From an uncultured Collinsella sp. (lineage in GTDB: Bacteria > Actinomycetota > Coriobacteriia > Coriobacteriales > Coriobacteriaceae), in assembly GCA_937896835.1 (NCBI GenBank), contig CALBOJ010000114.1:1-35900 (forward strand): 35,900 nucleotides of DNA, read 5' to 3'. Numbering within the stretch: the first letter of the stretch is position 1; every line of letters begins with the position of its first letter. Positions 13,629 to 21,894 of the stretch are shown here, one piece after another. The notes beneath the pieces were generated by a model, which was not told the origin of the DNA, made no database searches, and saw only the letters and a program-made list of their open reading frames with translations. Both the position numbers and the translations under genes were made by a program.

Positions 13629-16073
13629 TTAGGCGTGGTCGCGCCAGCTGCGGACACGCTGCTTCATGCCATCGATGTCGAGCACGCCTTCGGCGAAACC
13701 CTTGCGCACGAGCTCTTCGGGAACAAACTCGTCGTACCGATCAAAGTAAGGCACCTCGCCAGGATAGACGAGGTCGATGGGGCCGAAGTCCTTCTCGGCC
13801 TCGGCGGCGAGCACCTCAAAGAACGTCTCCTCGTCGGCCTTCATCTTAAACTGCATAAAGTACGGGCGCGACGGATCGAGCCCGCGAAGGCCAAGCTCCG
13901 CGGCGCATTTAATCTTGAGCATACGTTCGAGCGCCAGAAAGGCATAGCTGCCCAACCAGGGGAAGAGCACCCAGGTGTCGCCACCCAGGTTAATGAGCGG
14001 TTTGGTTCCCGCGCCCGAAATCTCGGCGGTATGACGAGCCTGTGCAAGGCGTGCCCGTGCGTTGCCCATGAGATACGGATATGCCGCGTGCTCGTTGAGC
14101 GCCTTGCGCATGCGCTCGAGTACGTGTGTATTGATGTCGCCGGGGCAGTCGCCAAAGTAGGCCGGCACACGACCCTTGACCTGCGTGGCAAAGACGGTGT
14201 GGCGCTTCCAGTCCACTTCCTCGACAATCCAGCAGTGTCCGGCGATGGCGATGCGCTCACCGGGCGGTGGCGGGTTGACGATCGTGCCCAATTCGGCCGA
14301 CTCGCTACGAACGGTGAACTCCTCGTTTTCCTGGAATACGGCGTAGAACTTAAAGTTGTTAATGATGCGCTCGCCCGCGAGACCCACGATGAGTCCGCCG
14401 CCCTCGGTGACCTGGATATGGTCGATCTTAATGAGGTGACGCAGCAATACGCGATAGTCATCGGCCGAGATGCGATGGAAATAGCTGAGTGTGAGCACGC
14501 GCTGGGCAAGCTCTGCCGGCGTGAGCTCGCCGGTGCTGGCAAGTGTCGACATAGTCTGGTGGTAGAGCAGACTGTAAGGGAGTCGATCGAGCTCGGGCGG
14601 CTCGACCCACTTTTCCTCGCGATAGAGTTGTACGAGCGCGATGCCCTGCAGGAGCTTCCACGGAATGGTCTCGGGCATCATCGTGCGCGGCTCGGGCTCT
14701 TCCTCGCGCATGACAAACCACATCTCGGGCGGAAGATCGCGGCGTCCCGTGCGGCCCATTCGCTGCAACAAAGAGCTGACGGTAAACGGCGCGTCGATCT
14801 GAAACGCACGCTCCAGACGGCCGATATCGATACCGAGCTCCAGCGTAGAGGTGGTGACGGTCGTTTGTGCCTGTTCCTCGTCGCGCATGAGCTCTTCTGC
14901 CGTCTCGCGCAGCGATGCCGAAAGATTGCCGTGGTGGATGAGAAAGCGGTCGGGCTCGTGCCGGCTCTCACAGTAGCAACGCAGCATGGAGCATACGGCC
15001 TCTGCCTCTTCGCGCGAGTTGGCAAAGACCAGGCACTTGCGGCCGCGGGTGTGTTCGAAGATATAGCCCATGCCGGGGTCGGCGTTGTCTGGTGCTGTGT
15101 CGGTGGGGCTGAGAAGCGCCTGCTCGGTCGCTCGCGGGATGTCGACTTCGCCCTCGGGGGCCGAGGAAGTTTGGCGGTCCTTGGGAGTGGCCTTGCCCCG
15201 TGCCCGCTCACGACGTTGACGGCGCTCCTCTTGTGTGAGCTGTCCGCTGTGACGCATGTCTTGGGCGCCGGCGGGCAGTGCCGCGGATGCCGCCGCCTCG
15301 ATGCGCTCGCACGCAAGCACTTCGGCCTCTTGAGGACCTGTGCCCATGAATCCCCGTTGCTGTGCCTGGGGGCCCGAGTTGTAGAAGTGCTCCATGGAGA
15401 TGCGCCACACGCGGCGCGGCTCTTCAAAGCGTGGGATAACGCAGTCGCGCCCCGTTCCCTGTGAGAGAAAGGCACCCGTGCGCTCGGGGTCGCCGATGGT
15501 GGCCGAAAGGCCAATGCGTCGAGGTTGCACGCCGGCCATGCGCGAGAGTCGCTCGATAAGGCAGAGCGTCTGCCCGCCACGGTCGCCGCGCATGAGCGAG
15601 TGGACCTCATCGATGACCACATAGCGCAGGTCGCAAAACATGCGCGGGATCGCCATGTGCTTATGGATTAAGAGCGCCTCGAGCGACTCGGGCGTAATCT
15701 GCAAGATGCCGCTTGGCTTTTTGATGAGCTTGGCCTTGTGCGACTGCGAGACATCGCCATGCCAGTGCCAGACGGGGATGTCGGCTTTTTCGCACAGGTC
15801 ATTGAGACGGACGAACTGATCATTGATGAGCGCTTTGAGGGGGCCAATGTAGAGGGCGCCCACGCTCGTGGGCGGGTTCTCCCAAAATTCGGTCAGGATG
15901 GGAAAGAAGGCCGCCTCGGTTTTGCCGGAAGCCGTGGATGCCGTCAGGAGCACATTATCTTGCGTGTTAAAGATGGCATCAGCTGCCGCAACCTGGATAG
16001 AGCGCAAGCTCTCCCAATCGTGGGAGTAGATGAAGTCTTGGATAAACGGGGCGTAGCGGTCAAAGGCGTTCAC
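13629..16073 (-). CDS. Lhr/BrxHI-like DEAD/DEAH-box helicase, third gene of a TerB-ATPase-helicase operon
   Basis: An 814-residue superfamily 2 helicase. Motif I is ASTASGKT (45-52), motif II DEVH (155-158), motif III SAT (190-192), and motif VI LQRMGRTGRR. The C-terminal half resembles the Lhr core. A low-complexity insertion of about 100 residues (roughly 225-325, rich in R, Q, E, A) separates the two RecA domains. I chose the GTG at 16073, which has a strong AAAGGAGG upstream, over a TTG at 16103. Lhr-type helicases translocate on single-stranded DNA; BrxHI is the version found in some BREX systems. It follows the DUF2791 ATPase gene on the same strand with a 116-base gap that holds a GGGACAGG hairpin. 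Confidence 0.88.
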   Translation of the reverse strand: MNAFDRYAPFIQDFIYSHDWESLRSIQVAAADAIFNTQDNVLLTASTASGKTEAAFFPILTEFWENPPTSVGALYIGPLKALINDQFVRLNDLCEKADIPVWHWHGDVSQSHKAKLIKKPSGILQITPESLEALLIHKHMAIPRMFCDLRYVVIDEVHSLMRGDRGGQTLCLIERLSRMAGVQPRRIGLSATIGDPERTGAFLSQGTGRDCVIPRFEEPRRVWRISMEHFYNSGPQAQQRGFMGTGPQEAEVLACERIEAAASAALPAGAQDMRHSGQLTQEERRQRRERARGKATPKDRQTSSAPEGEVDIPRATEQALLSPTDTAPDNADPGMGYIFEHTRGRKCLVFANSREEAEAVCSMLRCYCESRHEPDRFLIHHGNLSASLRETAEELMRDEEQAQTTVTTSTLELGIDIGRLERAFQIDAPFTVSSLLQRMGRTGRRDLPPEMWFVMREEEPEPRTMMPETIPWKLLQGIALVQLYREEKWVEPPELDRLPYSLLYHQTMSTLASTGELTPAELAQRVLTLSYFHRISADDYRVLLRHLIKIDHIQVTEGGGLIVGLAGERIINNFKFYAVFQENEEFTVRSESAELGTIVNPPPPGERIAIAGHCWIVEEVDWKRHTVFATQVKGRVPAYFGDCPGDINTHVLERMRKALNEHAAYPYLMGNARARLAQARHTAEISGAGTKPLINLGGDTWVLFPWLGSYAFLALERMLKIKCAAELGLRGLDPSRPYFMQFKMKADEETFFEVLAAEAEKDFGPIDLVYPGEVPYFDRYDEFVPEELVRKGFAEGVLDIDGMKQRVRSWRDHA

Positions 16074-16156
16074 GAGGCCTCCTTTCAAAAGCGAATCTCT
16101 CAACGCGGCGGGCAGTGGCTTGCTGCATTACTGCTTCAACGTTTGCCCAGATAGAG

Positions 16157-16189
16157 CCCGCCAAAATAAACCTGTCCCTTTTTGGCAGG
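16157..16189 (-). repeat. GGGACAGG-loop hairpin repeat, copy 2
   Basis: On the minus strand CCTGCCAAAA (16189-16180) pairs with TTTTGGCGGG (16166-16157), a 10-bp stem with one G-T pair, around the loop AGGGACAGGTTTA. It shares the GGGACAGG loop with the hairpin at 2048-2084 but has a different stem. It lies directly after the stop codon of the ATPase gene, inside the three-gene operon. Confidence 0.7.
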
Positions 16190-17494
16190 TTAGATGGTGA
16201 ATTCGGCGAAGTTACGGTCGCCGCCTGCGGTATCGGTGTCGCCTGTTGCGGCTGCCGGCGCCAGCGCGTCGCCGCCGACGCTTTGCAGCAGCTCGGCCAC
16301 GTTGGCGTCGGGGTTTTGGCATAGGATGTCGAGCAACTCGATAAAGTCACGAATGACTTCACGCGGCGTCAGATGCGTGTCGGCTCCCACACGACCGAAC
16401 TCGATCTTGAGGAAGTCCACCAAGTCGTTCTCGGTAAGCGTGGGCGTCCAGCCAAAGTAGCCGGCGTGAATTTGCATGAGTTTTTCGATGAGCACCAGTA
16501 GCTCCTCGTAGGTGAGCGGCTGCAGGCGGATGATGGGCGCGAGCATGTCCTTAAGGTCCTCGCGCGCAAAGCGACCCTGAGCGAGTCGGCTGCGCAGAGC
16601 CTCGTAGGAGAACACGCCGCGGCGGCGGTCTTCGATGGAGGTTGGCGTGCCGCCCATGATCATGCCCAGGTACTGTGCCTTGCCCTGAAGTGTGTCGTTG
16701 TACATGGTCAGGATCTTCTCGTAGTTGTACTGGCGCGTGATGGCATTGGGAATCTTATACAGATTCACGAGTTCGTCGATGAGCACCAGCATGCCCTTGT
16801 AGCCGCTGCAGACCAAAAAGCGCGCAATGAGCTTAACGTAGTCGTACCAGTCGTCATCGCTGATGATGGTCGAGGATCCCAGCTCGGCGCGTGCCTCGCT
16901 CTTGGTGCGGTATTCGCCGCGAATCCATTTGGTCACGCGGCTCATGGTCTCTTCGTCGCCCCCGGATGCGGCCATGCGATAGCGGCGGAGCATGCGGGTG
17001 AAGTCGAAGCCGTGGACCATCTCCTCGAGCGGGGCCAGTTGGGCATTGACGACCGACTCGTCGACGTCGGCGCACGAGGCGACCCAGCGATCCAGAATAA
17101 GGTTGAGCGCACCGCCCTCGGGGCGCGTCTTGGTCGATATATTGCGGATGAGCTCGCGGTAGGTGGCAAGGCCCTGTCCCTGACCGCCCTGCAGGCGGCG
17201 CTCGGGCGACAGGTCGGCATCAGCGACGACGAACCCCTCGCCCATGGCGTGCGTGCGGATAGTCTGGAGCAAAAAGCTCTTGCCGGCGCCGTAACGACCG
17301 ACCAGAAAGCGGAAGCTCGCGCCACCGTCGGCGATGAGACTCAGATCGGTGAGCAGGGCGCGGATCTCGACCTCGCGCCCTACGGTGATGTAAGGAAGGC
17401 CGATGCGCGGGACCACGCCGCCCTTGAGCGAGTTGAGAATGACGGCAGCGACGCGCTTGGGCACGCGAGGTGCTGCGGATGCGGTATCACTCAT
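16190..17494 (-). CDS. DUF2791 P-loop ATPase, BrxD-like
   Basis: A 434-residue AAA-type ATPase of the DUF2791 family, to which BREX BrxD belongs. The Walker A motif GRYGAGKS is at 66-73 and Walker B LVLIDE at 236-241. ADADLSPERR and the following TYRELIRNI match the family core, and MIMGGTPTSIEDRRRG a later conserved block. The C-terminal tail (about 400-434) is alanine-rich and variable. In BREX, BrxD is a DNA-associated ATPase that acts with the helicase BrxHI. The ATG overlaps the TGA of the TerB gene by eight bases (ATGAGTGA), a strong sign of translational coupling and of a joint complex. Confidence 0.85.
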   Translation of the reverse strand: MSDTASAAPRVPKRVAAVILNSLKGGVVPRIGLPYITVGREVEIRALLTDLSLIADGGASFRFLVGRYGAGKSFLLQTIRTHAMGEGFVVADADLSPERRLQGGQGQGLATYRELIRNISTKTRPEGGALNLILDRWVASCADVDESVVNAQLAPLEEMVHGFDFTRMLRRYRMAASGGDEETMSRVTKWIRGEYRTKSEARAELGSSTIISDDDWYDYVKLIARFLVCSGYKGMLVLIDELVNLYKIPNAITRQYNYEKILTMYNDTLQGKAQYLGMIMGGTPTSIEDRRRGVFSYEALRSRLAQGRFAREDLKDMLAPIIRLQPLTYEELLVLIEKLMQIHAGYFGWTPTLTENDLVDFLKIEFGRVGADTHLTPREVIRDFIELLDILCQNPDANVAELLQSVGGDALAPAAATGDTDTAGGDRNFAEFTI

Positions 17495-19241
17495 GGTCTA
17501 GGTATCCTCTCACGTCTGCTTCGTAGTCCTCGATAATCTGCGGCCCTGCTGCGCTAAATTCAATTACGGTGTCGCCCACCAGGTCAAAGAGCGCCTCGTT
17601 GATGGTATCGACGAGCATGTCCTCGCTCTGCTCCGATTGCACTACCGCCGATTCCGCCTGTACTGCGTTGTGCTCGAGCAGAGCGCGGAGATAGGCGTTT
17701 GCGGCGGGCGCGAGTTCGTTTGTGGCGTCAGCGGGCGTAGCAGCTGCGAACGCGGGCGTCGGCGCGAGAAGCGGTGCCACGACACCAAACTGTTCGGTGG
17801 ATATGGTCGGCTCGTCGGACTCGTCCTGCCCTGCAGCCGCCGCGACCGCCTCGACCATCGCGTCGGCTACGGGCTCGGCTTCCGGTTGCCCTGAGTCCGC
17901 TACCTCGGCTTCTGCGGACGCGCCGTCCTCGCGTTCCTCGTCAATCAAAAGCGCCTCGCGCGTTTGTGCGGCGGCGCTCCGAATATGCCCCAGCTGACTC
18001 AGATCGATATCGATCTTGACGGGCTGGTGTGCGGCGTCCCACGAAAGCCATGCCACAATCTCGTCATCGATAATCTTGGCCAGATATTTGGGGACCTTTT
18101 CTTCCTTAAGGGGATGGGCAGGGTCCAGGGCTAGGCGCAGGCGTTGGTCGCAGGCGCGCATCATCTCGCCAAGTTTGCTGCTCTTTTGTCTGCTGCCGTG
18201 AATCCGCATGCATTCCCAAAAACCGTTTTGGCAACGGTAGATATGGATGGGGTCCAGACGGTATTCGCAGTCCTCGTGGCGCTCGGGCGCAAAGAATACG
18301 GCCGAGGCAAACATGGTGTAGGGCATTGCCGTCTCCTCCCCAAATAAACTTGCCACGATGCCGGTCTTTCGGTGCGTGTCGTAGTAGCGCGCCATGCGGA
18401 CATACACGGCGCACGCCACGTGGCGCAGATCGCGGTGATGGCTGCGGTCGAGCCGCGAGCTACTTAGGTTGTACGTGGAGAGGGCGTTGATGGCGGCCAT
18501 GAGTCGCTCCTCGCGCACCTCATCGGGCGGAAGGGGGAGCGTGGGCTCGGAGGTTTTGCGACGCTTAGGGGTCTGGCCGGACGGTGCCGGTACAAGGTCT
18601 CGTGCCGCGCGCCGCAGTTCGATAAGGGCGTTATCGAACATGACGGTTTTAGAGTCGCGAAGCAGCTTGGGGTCGAGCCCGTGGAACACGGCGTAATCTT
18701 GCAGCCACACGCGCGCAAACCGGTCGATGCCGGGCTCGAAGGCGCGATAGACATCCCAAAAAGCCTTGATCTTGTTAAAACCATCGAGTGGATTATCTAC
18801 GCCAATGCCGCAGATCAGCTCATAGAGATACAGAAAGGCAAAGGACGTAGACGTTTCCTCGACGGTTCCGCGGCGCACTTGGGCACGCCAGGTAAAGTAG
18901 CCGCGCAGTTGCCGGTCGCTCATGGCGTTGTAGGTGGGAAAGTACGACTTAAAGGTGCCGTTGTAGGGACAGTCGTCCTCAAAGTCGGCCATCAGCAGGC
19001 CCTGGCGGTAAAAAAGCTCGGCTTCCGAAAGCCAGCGGCCCGCACCGCCCTTGGGGTCATCCTGCCAGCGCGATATCTCGCGCATTTTACGGTACTGGTC
19101 GGGGAGGAAATTCTGCATCTGTCGGCCGGTTTTGAGAATCGGCTCGTCTGCGTAGGTTTCGTTTGAGAAGCGGGCGGACTGATGGGTCCGGGCCTCGGCC
19201 ATAATGCGCTCGATGAGCATCTTGATGTCCTGGTCGGCCAC
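17487..19241 (-). CDS. TerB_N/TerB_C domain protein, first gene of the operon
   Basis: A 584-residue protein. Residues about 45-210 match TerB_N: YFTWRAQVRRG (115-125), FLYLYELICGIG (136-147) and VWLQDYAVFHGLDP. A TerB_C-like part lies at about 380-425 and again at the C-terminus (about 543-582, INEALFDLVGDTVIEF). An acidic, alanine-rich linker of about 110 residues lies between. The metal-binding central TerB domain itself is not evident. TerB-type domains are linked to tellurite and phage resistance; the biochemical role of TerB_N is unknown to me. The start is GTG 19241 with GAGGAGGAG upstream. It is the first gene of the operon and overlaps the ATPase gene. Confidence 0.85.
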   Translation of the reverse strand: MADQDIKMLIERIMAEARTHQSARFSNETYADEPILKTGRQMQNFLPDQYRKMREISRWQDDPKGGAGRWLSEAELFYRQGLLMADFEDDCPYNGTFKSYFPTYNAMSDRQLRGYFTWRAQVRRGTVEETSTSFAFLYLYELICGIGVDNPLDGFNKIKAFWDVYRAFEPGIDRFARVWLQDYAVFHGLDPKLLRDSKTVMFDNALIELRRAARDLVPAPSGQTPKRRKTSEPTLPLPPDEVREERLMAAINALSTYNLSSSRLDRSHHRDLRHVACAVYVRMARYYDTHRKTGIVASLFGEETAMPYTMFASAVFFAPERHEDCEYRLDPIHIYRCQNGFWECMRIHGSRQKSSKLGEMMRACDQRLRLALDPAHPLKEEKVPKYLAKIIDDEIVAWLSWDAAHQPVKIDIDLSQLGHIRSAAAQTREALLIDEEREDGASAEAEVADSGQPEAEPVADAMVEAVAAAAGQDESDEPTISTEQFGVVAPLLAPTPAFAAATPADATNELAPAANAYLRALLEHNAVQAESAVVQSEQSEDMLVDTINEALFDLVGDTVIEFSAAGPQIIEDYEADVRGYLDHE

Positions 19242-19277
19242 CGCTCCTCCTCTCGAACGCAGCTACGGTGACCTCAT

Positions 19278-19286
19278 ATCATAGCA
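19278..19286 (-). promoter_or_regulatory. Extended -10 promoter candidate for the TerB-ATPase-helicase operon
   Basis: On the minus strand TGCTATGAT is an extended -10 (TGN plus TATGAT) about 37 bases before the GTG at 19241. No consensus -35 is seen, which is tolerable for an extended -10. The same TGC-TAnnAT arrangement precedes the neighbouring DUF554 gene. Confidence 0.5.
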
Positions 19287-19328
19287 CAGCATCAAACAGA
19301 TGTTCGAGATACCGCTGCGTTGATAGAT

Positions 19329-20045
19329 TTAGAACAGGAGGGCGTATATGACGGCGATGACGACGGAGGGAAGCATATTGGCCGTGTGGAAGGTCTGAGG
19401 ACGGATGAGGTTGACGCCGACGCAGAAGATGAGCATGGAGCCTACGAGCGAAAGGCTGTTGAGGGCTGCTGTGGTCATGATGGGGGAGAGCGCGCCGGCA
19501 AACAACGTGATCGTCCCCTGGAACACGGCGACGGGCAGGGCCGAGAAGATGCAGCCGCGGCCAAGCGAGGCCGTCATGGTGCAGACGATGATGCAGTCCA
19601 GTGCGCCCTTGAGGGCAAGCGTTGACCAGTCGCCGAGCAGACCGTCCTGGATCGATCCCACAATGGCCATGGCGCCAATGCACACGGTGAGTGAAGTCGA
19701 GACAAAAGCGTTGGTGAACTCGTTATCGCCCTCACTGCCAGTCTTGCGCTTGAGCCATTCGCCAAGGTTCTCGATGGCGGCTTCCAAGTTGACGGCCTCG
19801 CCGATGAGCGAGCCGAGCGCAAATGAGACGATGAGCATGGTGGTACCGGTGGTCGCTAGCGCCTTTCCATCGATGATGAGCATCTTTTGCATGGTGCCGC
19901 CCAGGCCGATAAACAGGACGCACAGCCCCGATGCTTTCATGAGCGTGTCTTGGATGCGCGGTGTAATGAAGCGGCCGCCCGCTAATCCCAAAAGACCGCC
20001 CGCAACTAAAAGCGCAACGTTGATGATTGTTCCCAAGCCCGGCAT
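19329..20045 (-). CDS. DUF554 family membrane protein
   Basis: A 238-residue integral membrane protein with about six or seven hydrophobic segments, beginning LGTIINVALLVAGGLLGL. GGTMQKMLIIDG, GSLIGEAVNLEAAIENLG and FVSTSLTVCIGAMAIVGSIQ are typical of DUF554 (YdfK-like) proteins, which are predicted transporters with no known substrate. I chose ATG 20045 because AGGAGGG precedes it; an upstream in-frame start would add 23 residues without similarity. It is on the same strand as the TerB operon, 87 bases upstream of it, but each has its own promoter candidate. Confidence 0.85.
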   Translation of the reverse strand: MPGLGTIINVALLVAGGLLGLAGGRFITPRIQDTLMKASGLCVLFIGLGGTMQKMLIIDGKALATTGTTMLIVSFALGSLIGEAVNLEAAIENLGEWLKRKTGSEGDNEFTNAFVSTSLTVCIGAMAIVGSIQDGLLGDWSTLALKGALDCIIVCTMTASLGRGCIFSALPVAVFQGTITLFAGALSPIMTTAALNSLSLVGSMLIFCVGVNLIRPQTFHTANMLPSVVIAVIYALLF

Positions 20046-20075
20046 GAGCCCTCCTGTATTGATGCCAACGTGGCA

Positions 20076-20084
20076 ATCGTAGCA
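20076..20084 (-). promoter_or_regulatory. Extended -10 promoter candidate for the DUF554 gene
   Basis: TGCTACGAT on the minus strand has a TGN extension and a TACGAT hexamer, about 30 bases upstream of ATG 20045. No consensus -35 is visible. Confidence 0.35.
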
Positions 20085-20114
20085 GAACGAAATGCGAGGC
20101 ACATCGCGACTCAT

Positions 20115-20140
20115 CTAATACGTTATATAAGTGGTATTAG
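20115..20140. promoter_or_regulatory. AT-rich palindrome, possible operator
   Basis: CTAATAC (20115-20121) and GTATTAG (20134-20140) form a perfect 7-bp inverted repeat around an AT-rich centre that contains TTATATAA. It lies between the surface-protein operon, which ends at 20164, and the DUF554 gene. It may be an operator overlapping a -10-like sequence, or a weak stop hairpin; it has no T-run. Confidence 0.35.
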
Positions 20141-20163
20141 GAATGATGCGCAGCATTTAAGCC

Positions 20164-21594
20164 TCAGGTGGTTGTCGGGACATAGGGGTAGTAGTCAAAG
20201 CGCAGTGTCATAAGCCGCTGCGGGGATTCAATAGCCGCGGCGATGATATTGGCATCGCGGGCACGATCAAACCCTTCGAGTTCGATCTGATACGAGACGT
20301 CTTGCATAATGTCCAGACGTCGCCAGGCTAGAAGTGTGTCGCCATCGAATTCCAAGGTCTTGCCTCCGTCTGGGGCAACGGCGTATAGACGCAGTTTAGC
20401 GGTGGTTGCAGGGTCGACAACCGTGACCTTTTTAATTTCGTTTCGAGTATTCTTGGCGCCCAACAAGGTGAGCAGTGTTGGGGCCACGACCTCGCCCGAT
20501 GGCAAAAAGACGACTTCGATGGATTCGGGAAATGCGATGATGGCCGACTTGCGGACGGGCTGATTGGCGGCGGCAACTTCGATGTTTGCAGCATCGATGA
20601 CCTCTGTGTGGTCGAGGGCGGCAAGCACGCAGCAGTTACCTTCATCGATCTCCTGAGGATCAGCAAGCCCCAGACTGTCCGCGAGCTCGGGATCGTTTGG
20701 ACCGGTAGCGGGCTCATTCGGTGCTTCGAAAGAAGCTGGGACGCTGTTTGTCGGCGACGGCGTGTCGCCCGCACCTGCTTCTTTGTCCGTGCTCTCTTCT
20801 TGTATGGTTGCGTTGATGGGTTCGTCGTTTGAGGGGAGCGTCTTGGCGTCAAGCGCGGAGGGGACAATCCCGACGGCTCCGGATCCGTTCCACTCCATCT
20901 CGAGAAGCGCCGGGTCGGCAAGAATGCGTTGCCTGCCTAGCGTGTGGGTATCGATCGCAATAGGGCCTGCCTCCGTCCCGCGCGTAAGGCTGAGCGATCC
21001 GGCTGGCTTCTCGAAATGAATGTCTGTGTCTTCGGTGCTGGCGGCGTAGAACAGCAGGGATGCTTCTCCCGCCGCGATGGCATCGGTGCCCGCCTTGGTC
21101 AGCCGCAGCGATGCCGTGAATGAGAGGGTGGGCTGCACATCGTCTGCATTCGCGGCGGCGCAGCCCAGACATATACCGCCTCCTTTCTCGAAAAACGCAC
21201 CGTCGAAGGCGACCTTCGCTCCGTTCGCCGAGTCATCGACCGAAGCGATATCGATGCGCAACCCCAAATCGCACGGATCGCCATCTGCATCGAGCACAAT
21301 CGAGCGCCACGTGCAGACGGCGCACCCCGCCTGGGAGCCGTTTGCCTTGTTCGAACGATTGATATCCACGACTATCGAGCCGTCCGTATTACGACGAAGG
21401 CATCCCGAGGTTGAGATTGCGGCCTGTGCGATCGAAAAACGCTTGCACGCAATGGCGCTCGACGGATTTGGTGCGGAGCTTAGGGCTGCTGGTAAGGAAT
21501 CTGCCATGACGGGAGTCGCCCAAGCGGCGACAGGCGTTCCGGTTGCGAGCGCGCCGCAGAGTGCGACGACGGGCAAAAGGTTCTTCGATGCCAT
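20164..21594 (-). CDS. Large secreted hypothetical protein, last gene of a surface operon
   Basis: A 476-residue protein with an N-terminal signal peptide (hydrophobic LLPVVALCGALATGTPVAAW, likely cleaved near residue 27-31). The mature part contains cysteine pairs CAVC and CLGC, which could form disulfides or bind metal. A Ser/Pro/Glu-rich linker lies in the middle (about 245-300), and the C-terminal part is beta-rich. No membrane anchor or sorting signal is seen at its own C-terminus. I do not recognise a family. AAGGAGA before ATG 21594 supports the start. It is 18 bases downstream of the LAQTD protein and probably cotranscribed with the four genes before it. Confidence 0.7.
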   Translation of the reverse strand: MASKNLLPVVALCGALATGTPVAAWATPVMADSLPAALSSAPNPSSAIACKRFSIAQAAISTSGCLRRNTDGSIVVDINRSNKANGSQAGCAVCTWRSIVLDADGDPCDLGLRIDIASVDDSANGAKVAFDGAFFEKGGGICLGCAAANADDVQPTLSFTASLRLTKAGTDAIAAGEASLLFYAASTEDTDIHFEKPAGSLSLTRGTEAGPIAIDTHTLGRQRILADPALLEMEWNGSGAVGIVPSALDAKTLPSNDEPINATIQEESTDKEAGAGDTPSPTNSVPASFEAPNEPATGPNDPELADSLGLADPQEIDEGNCCVLAALDHTEVIDAANIEVAAANQPVRKSAIIAFPESIEVVFLPSGEVVAPTLLTLLGAKNTRNEIKKVTVVDPATTAKLRLYAVAPDGGKTLEFDGDTLLAWRRLDIMQDVSYQIELEGFDRARDANIIAAAIESPQRLMTLRFDYYPYVPTTT

Positions 21595-21612
21595 GGGGTC
21601 TCCTTAGCTAAT

Positions 21613-21894
21613 TTAGTGCGGCCTGTCCGTGTTTCGTTTCTGGCTGCGTTTGATGTGCAGACCGAGGCCGGCGGTTCCCGCGCCTGCTGCCGTGGCGCCT
21701 GCTGCCAAGAGCCATCGTCTGTCGTCTGTCTGTGCCAACGGTTCCTTGCAGTTGCCGCGGTCGAGCTCCGAGAGGTCGACCGTCACTTGCGTGGCGGCCT
21801 GCGCCTGTTCTTGCTGGGCAAAGGCCATGGCTGGCCCAAACGCTAGGATACTGACGGCGGCGGCCAGGGCGACGGCCTTATGCCGTGTGCGCAC
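21613..21894 (-). CDS. Small secreted protein with LAQTD sorting-like C-terminus
   Basis: A 93-residue protein. A signal peptide (KAVALAAAVSILAFGPAMAFA) is followed by a short mature part with TVDLSELDRGNC. Then comes LAQTD (53-57), a hydrophobic helix (61-79) and a basic tail (KRSQKR). This is the layout of a sortase substrate, with LAQTD in place of LPxTG; class E sortases of high-GC Gram-positives use LAxTG. The start is taken as GTG 21894, which overlaps the end of the upstream gene by 17 bases; a TTG at 21924 is the alternative. The ribosome-binding site is weak, so translation is probably coupled to the upstream gene. Function unknown. Confidence 0.6.
   Translation of the reverse strand: MRTRHKAVALAAAVSILAFGPAMAFAQQEQAQAATQVTVDLSELDRGNCKEPLAQTDDRRWLLAAGATAAGAGTAGLGLHIKRSQKRNTDRPH

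Noticed and set aside
13428..15464. A 678-codon open frame on the plus strand opposite the Lhr-like helicase
   Set aside because: It is a high-GC antisense shadow of a clear helicase gene; no motif and no ribosome-binding site.
13629..19241. A complete BREX system
   Set aside because: Only BrxD-like and BrxHI-like proteins are present. No PglX, PglZ, BrxC/PglY or PglW is encoded in the window.
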